Shown piece after piece: positions 6,688 to 12,210 of a stretch of DNA of 12,210 nucleotides. This DNA comes from an uncultured Rhodobacter sp. (lineage in GTDB: Bacteria > Pseudomonadota > Alphaproteobacteria > Rhodobacterales > Rhodobacteraceae). Both the position numbers and the translations under genes were made by a program. The notes under the pieces were generated by a model that saw only the letters and a program-made list of their open reading frames with translations, was not told the DNA's origin and searched no databases. The DNA lies in contig CALGTJ010000306.1 in NCBI GenBank assembly GCA_937901435.1, positions 1 to 12,210 on the forward strand, read 5' to 3'. Position 1 is the stretch's first letter. Each line of letters begins with the position of its first letter.

Positions 6688-6716
6688 TAATGCCGCCAAG
6701 TGCGGGTAATGCCAAG
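6688..6716. repeat. Imperfect direct repeat upstream of soxB
   Basis: TAATGCCGCCAAG (6688-6700) and TAATGCCAAG (6707-6716) recur with a 19-nt period, 45-73 nt before the soxB ATG. On the minus strand they contain TTGGCA, a fair -35 box, with a poor -10 (CATTAA) 17 nt on. The pair could be operator half-sites for soxB or chance; the frame here also reads open through to soxB. Confidence 0.3.
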
Positions 6717-6843
6717 GTGGGGAACGGCACCTGTACCTGCGTAAGCGACATCTGATCACGACATGCTGACGCAGGGCGGGGCATTGGGGCTTTTGCAAAG
6801 GGCTACGCGTCTATAGATGAGGAGCAGGCAGAGCGGAGGAGCG

Positions 6844-8100
6844 ATGTTTTTCTGGGGAATTGCGGGCGCATTGGCGCTGATTGTCGGGGCGTTGCTGATC
6901 ATGGCGATGCTGCGCACGCGTGCGCAGTCGGTGGTGTCGGGGGCTGCGCTGGATGTGCAGGTCTACCGCGACCAGCTGGGCGAGGTGGAACGGGATCTGG
7001 CGCGCGGCGTGATTACGCCCGAAGAGGCGGACCGGGTGCGGGTCGAGGTGTCGCGCCGTCTGCTGGAGGCGGACAAGCAGGCCGGATCGGCGCGGCAGGC
7101 CACGCAGGCCCCACAGGGCGTGTCGGTTGTGGGCGGTATCGCGGTCGGACTGGTGGTGATTGGCGGTGCATTCGGGCTGTATACGCAGATCGGCGCGCCG
7201 GGCTATCCGGATCTGCCGCTCAAGCTGCGGCTGGAAATGGCAGGCAATACCATGGCGATCCGCCCGACACAGGCGGTGGCAGAGGCCAATATCGACACGC
7301 CCTTTACGCCTGCTCCGGATCTGGACCCGCAATTTCTGGATCTGATGGCAAAGCTGCGCGCAGCGGTCAAGGAAAACCCCGAAGAGTTGCGCGGGCAGAT
7401 GTTGCTGGCGCGCAATGAATCCGTGATTGGCAATTACGCAGCGGCCTATAAGGCGCAGGCAAAGGCGATTGCGCTGAAGGGCGACGACGCGCAGGCGGAT
7501 GATTACGGCACTTTGGCCGATCTGATGATTTTGACCGTGAATGGCTATGTCTCGCCAGAGGCAGAGGCCGCGCTCAAGACTGCACTAGAGATGGACCCGC
7601 GCAACGGCCCTGCGCGCTATTACAGCGGGTTGATGTATGCGCAGAACGGTCGCCCTGATCTGGCGTTTCGCATTTGGCGCGGTCTGTTAGAGCAAAGCCG
7701 CCCAGAGGCGCCGTGGTATCAACCGATTGCCGCGCAGATCGAACAGCTCGCGGCCTTGGCGGGTGTCCGTTACGCGCTGCCGACGGCACCTGTGATGCCG
7801 CCTGCCGGGATGCCACCGGGTCGGGGCCCAAGTGCGGCGGATATGGCGGCGGCCTCTGATATGACGGCAGAGGATCGTCAGGCAATGATCCGCAGCATGG
7901 TGGATGGTCTGGCAGAGCGTCTGGCCGATGAGGGCGGCCCGCCAACGGAATGGGCACGCCTGATCACGGCACTTGGTGTCTTGGGTGACACAGAACGCGC
8001 GGGCGCGATCTGGACAGAGGCGCAGTCGGTGTTTGGCGCGTCTGCCGAGGCGATGGCGATCCTGCGCCCTGCGGCTGAGGGCGCGGGTGTGGTGCAATGA
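6844..8100 (+). CDS. ccmI: Cytochrome c biogenesis protein CcmI
   Basis: Encodes a 418-residue inner-membrane protein that chaperones apocytochrome c to the CcmF/CcmH haem ligation complex in System I maturation. Visible features: a first membrane segment (about 2-22), a cytoplasmic loop with the family signature VYRDQLGEVERDLARGVI (40-57) and a leucine-rich heptad-like run, a second membrane segment (about 94-114), then a periplasmic region with TPR-like helices (about 165-290) and a further C-terminal helical domain. The ATG at 6844 has GGAGG 4 nt upstream and gives the usual MFFW start; the frame extends 9 codons further upstream without support. It heads a plus-strand cluster, 22 nt before ruvX, and is not next to other ccm genes. 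The 200-nt divergent region with soxB must hold both promoters; no strong ccmI promoter is evident. Confidence 0.92.
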   Translation: MFFWGIAGALALIVGALLIMAMLRTRAQSVVSGAALDVQVYRDQLGEVERDLARGVITPEEADRVRVEVSRRLLEADKQAGSARQATQAPQGVSVVGGIAVGLVVIGGAFGLYTQIGAPGYPDLPLKLRLEMAGNTMAIRPTQAVAEANIDTPFTPAPDLDPQFLDLMAKLRAAVKENPEELRGQMLLARNESVIGNYAAAYKAQAKAIALKGDDAQADDYGTLADLMILTVNGYVSPEAEAALKTALEMDPRNGPARYYSGLMYAQNGRPDLAFRIWRGLLEQSRPEAPWYQPIAAQIEQLAALAGVRYALPTAPVMPPAGMPPGRGPSAADMAAASDMTAEDRQAMIRSMVDGLAERLADEGGPPTEWARLITALGVLGDTERAGAIWTEAQSVFGASAEAMAILRPAAEGAGVVQ

Positions 8101-8122
8101 ATAGTCCTGTGAGTGGTTTCCT

Positions 8123-8614
8123 TTGATTTTCGAGGATATCACAGAATATGCCAGCGCCCTGCCCCAGATGCGCGGTCTGGCGGGACATGGTTTGGCTGGG
8201 CTGGATCTGGGGACGGTGACCATTGGTGTGGCCGTCTCTGACCGGATGCTGTCGGTGGCGACTCCGCTAGAGACGATCAAGCGCAAGAAGTTCGGGCTGG
8301 ATGCGGCGCGGCTGCTAGAGATCTGCACAGCGCGCGTGATCGGCGGGATCATTCTGGGGCTGCCGTTCAATATGGATGGCTCTGAGGGGCCAAGGTGTCA
8401 GTCGACGCGGGCGTTTGCGCGCAATCTGTCAAAGCTGACGGACCTGCCCATCGGCTATTGGGATGAACGCCTGTCAACGGTGGCGGCGGAACGCGCGCTG
8501 CTTGAGGCGGATACGTCACGCAAACGTCGCGCAGAGGTGATTGATCATGTGGCGGCGGGGTATATCTTGCAGGGTGTGTTAGACCGCTTGCGGCATTTAA
8601 GGGCGAATCAATGA
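8123..8614 (+). CDS. ruvX: RuvX/YqgF, putative pre-16S rRNA nuclease
   Basis: Encodes a 163-residue RNase H-fold protein of the YqgF/RuvX family, known as a Holliday-junction resolvase homologue and for 16S rRNA 5'-end processing. Motifs: LDLGT with Asp28, LGLPFNMDGSEGP (78-90), WDERLSTVAAERAL with Glu115, and IDHVAAGYILQ with Asp141; Asp28, Glu115 and Asp141 make the expected acidic triad. The start is taken as the TTG at 8123 because the MIFEDI N-terminus resembles that of alphaproteobacterial homologues as I recall them; the ribosome binding site before it is weak. An ATG at 8168 would remove 15 residues but leave all motifs. Spacing to ccmI is 22 nt, and the stop overlaps the next gene as ATGA, so the three genes are probably cotranscribed. 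Confidence 0.9.
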   Translation: MIFEDITEYASALPQMRGLAGHGLAGLDLGTVTIGVAVSDRMLSVATPLETIKRKKFGLDAARLLEICTARVIGGIILGLPFNMDGSEGPRCQSTRAFARNLSKLTDLPIGYWDERLSTVAAERALLEADTSRKRRAEVIDHVAAGYILQGVLDRLRHLRANQ

Positions 8615-8850
8615 GCGAAAGTGAGATCTGGAGCCGGGACGAAATCGAGAGCCCCTGCGTGCGGATCTGCGTGGTCCACCCGGAGGCGCGGCTGTGTACC
8701 GGGTGCTTGCGCTCGATTGACGAGATCACGCGCTGGTCAAAGATGAGCGTGGAGGAGCGGCGCGTCGTGATGGCAGAGTTGCCGGCGCGCGTTGGCAAAG
8801 TCGTACAGCGGCGCGGCGGACGCGAGGCCCGTCTGAAGCGGGCGCTATAA
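8611..8850 (+). CDS. DUF1289 family four-cysteine protein
   Basis: Encodes a 79-residue small protein of the DUF1289 family, whose function is not known. The N-terminal half shows the signature SPCVRIC...CTGC followed by an acidic EI-x-x-W stretch: Cys16, Cys20, Cys29 and Cys32 are spaced to bind a metal ion, probably zinc or an iron-sulfur centre (inferred). The C-terminal tail is rich in arginine and lysine, which could allow nucleic-acid contact. The ATG overlaps the ruvX stop codon by 4 nt (ATGA), so it is translationally coupled and the last gene of the ccmI-ruvX cluster. Length is usual for the family. Confidence 0.88.
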   Translation: MSESEIWSRDEIESPCVRICVVHPEARLCTGCLRSIDEITRWSKMSVEERRVVMAELPARVGKVVQRRGGREARLKRAL

Positions 8851-8864
8851 TCTTTTCGGGTCGC

Positions 8865-8898
8865 TCTTATCCGTCAGGTCTTTCTTATCCGTCTTATC
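8865..8898 (+). repeat. 11-bp direct repeats with 18-nt period
   Basis: TCTTATCCGTC occurs at 8865-8875 and 8883-8893, with a third partial copy TCTTATC at 8892-8898. The repeats lie just after the DUF1289 stop codon and before the twin hairpins. No function is evident; a slippage product is the simplest explanation. Confidence 0.6.
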
Positions 8899-8905
8899 AG
8901 AATGT

Positions 8906-8955
8906 GGGCAGGTGCCCTGCCCGCTTTATGTGCCGCGTCCCTGCCGTTGGCAGGG
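8906..8955. terminator. Twin hairpins between convergent genes
   Basis: Two perfect 7-bp stems with 3-nt loops: GGGCAGG/CCTGCCC (8906-8922) and CCCTGCC/GGCAGGG (8939-8955). Both sit between the ends of the DUF1289 gene and the convergent dioxygenase gene. Neither has a true T-run (the first is followed by GCTTTATG), so termination may be imperfect. The arms share a core and could also pair across the two hairpins. Confidence 0.45.
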
Positions 8956-8991
8956 TCACGGCGGCGGGCGCTTGGTTTCTGGTTTGGACAA

Positions 8992-9798
8992 TCAGCGAAG
9001 GTCAAGCCAGGTTGAGATCGGGCCGGTCAGTTCCGGTCTGAAATAGGCGATCATACGTCCCTCTGGCGGGGCCTTTGCGCCCGTCTGCCACGGCGCAACC
9101 CCATGCAGGGCAAGGCGGTGCATCAGGTAGGCCTCGCCCGGATTGGCATGCACGAGAACGCGTTTGCAGCTGGCAAAGACCTCGCGGCGGGCCGCGGTAT
9201 AGGCGCTGGTGAGGTCGGTATTGGGCCAGTCTTGCGGCGGGATCGGATCGAGGCGCTGTTTGAGGGCGGCGCGGATCACCTCGTGGCTGCCTTCCCAGAT
9301 CACCAGCGGGCTTGCGCCGGGATCGGTTTGGGTCATCGGCAGGCCCAGCACAAAGGCATGGGGTTCGCGCAGCATCCTGTGCCGGTCTGGCCCGATGGGC
9401 AGCAGGCCATCCACATGGGCCGCATCCCGATCGCGGCGAAAGCGTGTGGCGGCGGGGGTTTCACCGCTGTGGGGCTTGGGGTAGCCAGGATAGATCACCG
9501 AGAGTTGCGCGCGGTCGAACTGATCTTGAGGCAGGTTCAGTTGGGCGAGCAGGTCGATGACTGCGCCACCCAAGGGACCAGAGCCAGCAACGGCCCCCTG
9601 GCGGTCGTTGTGCAGGCTGTTGACGCCGACGAACCATGTATTGTCGCAGCGCCGCCAATGGGCATTTTGAGGATCGGTGACTATTGTTCTGGCGACAGGC
9701 GTCACATGGGCCAGCCAGTTTGTGATCTGAGGATCAGGGGGCAGTGTCACCCAGCCTTTTGTGTCGAACGCCTGTGTGAGGGGGGGTGGGACGGCCAT
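8992..9798 (-). CDS. Putative Fe(II)/2-oxoglutarate dioxygenase, phytanoyl-CoA dioxygenase-like
   Basis: Encodes a 268-residue predicted cytoplasmic oxygenase; the substrate cannot be told from sequence. The iron-binding facial triad is suggested by His128 and Asp130 (in AAHVDGLLPIG) and a distal histidine, most likely His232 in LALHGVAPW (His227 is an alternative). Arg248 or Arg254 in GRMIAYFRPEL may bind 2-oxoglutarate. The segment RMLREPHAFVLGLPMTQ and the WEGSHEV stretch fit the double-stranded beta-helix of PhyH-like proteins. The ATG at 9798 was chosen because it lies 4 nt past the dusA stop, indicating an operon; the frame upstream to 9990 only mirrors dusA. The ribosome binding site is weak, which suggests coupling to dusA translation. 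A link to tRNA modification is conceivable only from this position. Confidence 0.7.
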   Translation of the reverse strand: MAVPPPLTQAFDTKGWVTLPPDPQITNWLAHVTPVARTIVTDPQNAHWRRCDNTWFVGVNSLHNDRQGAVAGSGPLGGAVIDLLAQLNLPQDQFDRAQLSVIYPGYPKPHSGETPAATRFRRDRDAAHVDGLLPIGPDRHRMLREPHAFVLGLPMTQTDPGASPLVIWEGSHEVIRAALKQRLDPIPPQDWPNTDLTSAYTAARREVFASCKRVLVHANPGEAYLMHRLALHGVAPWQTGAKAPPEGRMIAYFRPELTGPISTWLDLR

Positions 9799-9802
9799 CG
9801 GC

Positions 9803-10828
9803 TCAGGACGCCTGAGAGGCGCTAAAGCGGGCGGTTTCCGAGGTGACAGCGGCCAGTGCCGTTTCCAGCAGGTTTGTGCCCGCGTCGCTGTGATGCGCGC
9901 CCTCTGACAGGATCCGCCGCCAGACCCGCGCGCCGGGGCGACCCGCAAAGAGGCCCAGCATATGGCGGCTAATATTGTGCAGACGGCCACCCTGCGCCAG
10001 ATGGGCCTCGATATAGGGGAACATGGCGTGGACGACCTCGTGTGCCGTGGTGTTTTGGTCAGTGGTGTTTTGAGGATGGTAAAAAATCTTGCGGTCGGCC
10101 TCCAGCAGGATTTCGGCGGGGGTGTGATAGGCCGCGCGCCCGATCATCACGCCGTCCATGCCGGCGTCCAGATGGGTCAGGGCCTGATCGAGCGTGGTTA
10201 TGCCACCGTTTATCGAGAGATGCATGTCGGGGAATTGCTGTTTCATCGCATGGACCAGAGGATAGTCCAGCGGCGGGATATCGCGGTTTTCCTTGGGGCT
10301 GAGGCCTTGCAGCCAAGCTTTGCGCGCGTGGATCGACATGCGGCGAACGCCTGCGGCGCGCATGGCTTCGATGAAGTGAGGCAAGACCTGCGAGGGCTCC
10401 TGATCATCAACGCCGATACGACATTTGACAGTGACCTCAACGGGTTGCCCCGCGATCATGGCACTTACGCAATCTGCGACCAGTGTTGGGTGTTCCATAA
10501 GGATCGCCCCGAACTGGCCGGACTGCACCCGATCCGAAGGACAGCCCACGTTGAGATTGATTTCGGCGTAACCCTCATCCGCCCCCATGCGGGCGGCTTC
10601 GGTGAGTTCTTTGGGATCAGAGCCGCCGAGTTGCAGGGCGACAGGGTGTTCCATTGGGCTGAAATGCAACAAATGGCGCGCATTCCCCCGCACTAAAGCC
10701 GGGGCAGTGACCATTTCTGTATAGAGCAGGGTTTGGCGTGACATGAGGCGATGAAAGACACGACAATGGCGGTCGGTCCAATCCATCATAGGCGCAATAG
10801 ACAATCTAGCATGTTGATTTATTTTCAT
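9803..10828 (-). CDS. dusA: tRNA-dihydrouridine(20/20a) synthase DusA
   Basis: Encodes a 341-residue FMN- and NADPH-dependent enzyme that reduces uridines in the tRNA D-loop. The TIM-barrel start SIAPMMDWTDRHCR (10-23), catalytic Cys96 in NLNVGCPSDRVQSG, Lys135 in VKCRIG, His167 with Arg169 and Lys170 in SIHARKAWLQGLSPKENR, NGGI (207-210) and MIGRAAYHTP (228-237) all match DusA rather than DusB or DusC. Length is normal. The ATG at 10828 was taken; a GTG at 10876 would add 16 unlikely residues. The ribosome binding site is poor, and the sequence upstream of about 10798 is A+T-rich and different in character. This fits integration of the adjacent element into the 5' end of dusA, replacing the first codons, promoter and leader. 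Confidence 0.93.
   Translation of the reverse strand: MKINQHARLSIAPMMDWTDRHCRVFHRLMSRQTLLYTEMVTAPALVRGNARHLLHFSPMEHPVALQLGGSDPKELTEAARMGADEGYAEINLNVGCPSDRVQSGQFGAILMEHPTLVADCVSAMIAGQPVEVTVKCRIGVDDQEPSQVLPHFIEAMRAAGVRRMSIHARKAWLQGLSPKENRDIPPLDYPLVHAMKQQFPDMHLSINGGITTLDQALTHLDAGMDGVMIGRAAYHTPAEILLEADRKIFYHPQNTTDQNTTAHEVVHAMFPYIEAHLAQGGRLHNISRHMLGLFAGRPGARVWRRILSEGAHHSDAGTNLLETALAAVTSETARFSASQAS
10760..10798. other. Probable attachment-site region in the dusA 5' end
   Basis: These bases encode IAPMMDWTDRHCR of DusA, the conserved segment near the 5' end where dusA-specific elements are known to recombine. An integrase gene begins about 140 nt beyond and points away. The exact core and the matching repeat at the far end of the element are outside what can be seen here. 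Confidence 0.4.
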
Positions 10829-10941
10829 TTTTTGTGTATCTTCAAACTGTTGGCGGCGGTTGCTGCTACGCTGCACTACGCCCCAATATCCCCGAATTTG
10901 CCCCTCTACGACGACTCATTGCACACACAGCGCACACGAAA

Positions 10942-12042
10942 ATGGCCTCCATCACAAAACTCCCCTCCGGTGCTTACCGGGTCCAGATCAGACGAAAGGG
11001 CCGCTACGCGAGCGAGACGTTTCTCCTGCGCGATGACGCCCATCGCTGGGCGCGTCAGGCGGAGACCCGGGTGGATCAGGGGTTAGCCCCGAACAAGTCA
11101 TCCGTCTCACGTCTCGCAACCTTCGGCGATCTGATCGATCTTCACATAGTGGATATGTGCGAGGTAGGCAAACCGCCGCGCCGCAGCAAGGCCGCAACTC
11201 TTGCCGCCTTGAAGCGCGATCTCGGCAAGGAGCGGATCGGGCACCTCGATCGCCAAAAGATGATCGATTATGGCAAGATGCGCGCGGAGCAAGGTGCGGG
11301 ACCGGTGACGCTTGGCATCGATATTGGCGTTACCAAGATGATCATAACCCATGCCGCCGCTGTCCATGGTCTCGACATATCCTCCGAACCCGTTGATCTG
11401 GCTCGTGTTGCTCTCAAGCGTCTCGAGCTGATCGGCAAGGGCACCGAGCGGGATCGCCGACCCACCAAAGATGAGTTGAACCGGCTCTTCCGCTGCTTCG
11501 ATGACAACGAACGGCTAACCATGCCAATGACTAGGATCGTGCAGTTTGCAGTAGCCACAGCGATGCGGCTCGACGAGATTTGCCGGGTCGAATGGACGGA
11601 TCTCGACCTTGATCGGCGCATGCTCCTGATCCGCGACCGGAAAGATCCGCGCAACAAGACCGGCAATGATCAGCGCATCCCACTCTTTGCCGCCACGGGG
11701 TTCGACGCCTGGGCGCTGGTTACGGCGCAGGCGAAGCAGCTTAGGCGCGCCAAGGGCCGGATATTCCCCTATAATTCGCGATCCGTCGGAACAGCCTTCC
11801 GGCGCGCCTGCGTGGAGGTCAGTATCAAGGACCTGCATTTCCACGACTTGCGCCATGAAGGCACAAGTCGTCTGTTCGAAGCAGGCTTCGCCATCGAACA
11901 GGTCGCGCTGGTTACCGGGCACAAGGATTGGAAGATGCTGCGCCGCTACACGCATTATTCGCCCCGAGGCGCTGCACGGATTGGCTGCGGCGCGCGCGCC
12001 TTTTCCGTCCGCCAACCTCGCCGCCGAATGACTGGAGAGTGA
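10942..12042 (+). CDS. int: Tyrosine recombinase (integrase) with frameshifted C-terminus
   Basis: Encodes a 366-residue phage/ICE-type integrase. An N-terminal arm-binding region starts MASITKLPSGAYRVQIRRKG; a core-binding domain covers about 60-160; the catalytic domain shows Arg209 (ATAMRLDEI), a lysine in the beta-hairpin (Lys239, NKTGNDQRIPL), His301 and Arg304 (FHDLRHEG), His327 (TGHKDW) and the nucleophile Tyr336 (RRYTHY). After His338 the reading frame departs from the expected family ending: the next frame continues as RPEALHGLAAARAPF from 11960 and stops at 12029-12031. One extra base in TATT (11956-11959) would explain it. The catalytic set stays intact, so activity may survive. 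The ATG at 10942 lacks a ribosome binding site; an upstream GTG at 10834 is less likely. The gene diverges from dusA, its probable target. Confidence 0.88.
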   Translation: MASITKLPSGAYRVQIRRKGRYASETFLLRDDAHRWARQAETRVDQGLAPNKSSVSRLATFGDLIDLHIVDMCEVGKPPRRSKAATLAALKRDLGKERIGHLDRQKMIDYGKMRAEQGAGPVTLGIDIGVTKMIITHAAAVHGLDISSEPVDLARVALKRLELIGKGTERDRRPTKDELNRLFRCFDDNERLTMPMTRIVQFAVATAMRLDEICRVEWTDLDLDRRMLLIRDRKDPRNKTGNDQRIPLFAATGFDAWALVTAQAKQLRRAKGRIFPYNSRSVGTAFRRACVEVSIKDLHFHDLRHEGTSRLFEAGFAIEQVALVTGHKDWKMLRRYTHYSPRGAARIGCGARAFSVRQPRRRMTGE

Positions 12043-12120
12043 GAGGAAAGCCGTCCCGATCCGTGACGGGTTTGGAGGTCGAGAGAGAGGCTTTCGGCCG
12101 CCCGTCGCGGGAGAAAACCC

Positions 12121-12210
12121 ATGAATACCGAAATTATCGATGCCGAACGTGTCGCCAGCCCCCTGTGTCAGCGTAGTTGTCCGCCGCTCTATTTTTCCTC
12201 TATTTCTCAG
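12121..12210 (+). CDS. Start of an unidentified gene, partial, possibly interrupted
   Basis: An ATG at 12121 opens a frame that reads MNTEIIDAERVASPLC and stays open to the window edge. It lies 78 nt after the integrase stop, with a GGGAG ribosome-binding-like stretch about 10 nt upstream. The first 15 codons look coding (acidic, G+C-rich), but from about 12164 the composition changes to a T- and C-rich stretch (LYFSS) that does not look like a protein. I do not recognise the gene. The break may be an insertion-sequence edge. Confidence 0.35.
   Translation, partial: MNTEIIDAERVASPLCQRSCPPLYFSSISQ
12166..12210. mobile_element. Possible left end of an IS21-family element
   Basis: TGTCAGCG (12166-12173) followed by TAGTTGTCCGCC resembles, from memory, the TGTCAGCG-type terminal inverted repeats of IS21-family elements. 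CTCTATTT is repeated at 12187-12194 and 12198-12205, as IS21 ends often contain multiple internal repeats. The transposase genes would lie beyond the window, so this is unproven. Confidence 0.3.

Noticed and set aside
5399..6784. Longer soxB start at 6784 or 6751
   Set aside because: The extra 47 or 36 residues are not typical of SoxB, neither ATG has a good ribosome binding site, and MKRYSAF at 6643 has AAGGA at proper spacing.
1..12210. CRISPR array, tRNA or rRNA gene
   Set aside because: No regularly spaced repeats of 25-40 bases and no tRNA- or rRNA-like sequence was seen in any gap; the repeats found are 7-13 bp and occur two or three times.

Overview
The window is chromosomal DNA from an alphaproteobacterium, most likely a member of the Rhodobacteraceae (roseobacter group). 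The basis is the high G+C coding style, the soxBDAG sarcosine oxidase genes, and the character of the CcmI, RuvX, DUF1289 and DusA proteins. This placement comes from protein character and gene content read by eye; no search was run.

Layout. At the left end on the minus strand are an iron-type superoxide dismutase gene (sodB, with its own terminator and a candidate promoter) and, upstream of it, the heterotetrameric sarcosine oxidase operon soxB-soxD-soxA-soxG (6643 down to 836). The four subunits form the cytoplasmic enzyme that demethylates sarcosine to glycine, passing the one-carbon unit to tetrahydrofolate and making H2O2; a superoxide dismutase lies next to it. The operon is interrupted between soxB and soxD by about 550 bp of much lower G+C DNA (about 43% by hand count). 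This insert carries an 88-codon gene for a charged, probably coiled-coil protein on the opposite strand and is bordered by a 7-bp direct repeat, GCTAGAA. Removing it restores a 24-nt soxB-soxD spacer with an intact ribosome binding site. This is the most unusual feature of the window.

Divergent from soxB runs a compact plus-strand cluster: ccmI (cytochrome c maturation), ruvX/yqgF (Holliday-junction resolvase-like nuclease, 16S rRNA processing) and a DUF1289 four-cysteine protein that overlaps ruvX by 4 nt. Two perfect 7-bp hairpins separate it from a convergent minus-strand pair: dusA (tRNA dihydrouridine synthase) and, 4 nt behind it, a predicted Fe(II)/2-oxoglutarate dioxygenase of the phytanoyl-CoA dioxygenase type.

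The right end looks like the start of an integrated mobile element. A tyrosine recombinase gene faces away from the 5' end of dusA, a known integration hot spot. The integrase keeps its catalytic residues but appears to have a one-base frameshift just after the catalytic tyrosine. Beyond it a new reading frame starts at 12121 and soon runs into sequence resembling an IS21-family terminal inverted repeat, so the element may itself have been invaded.
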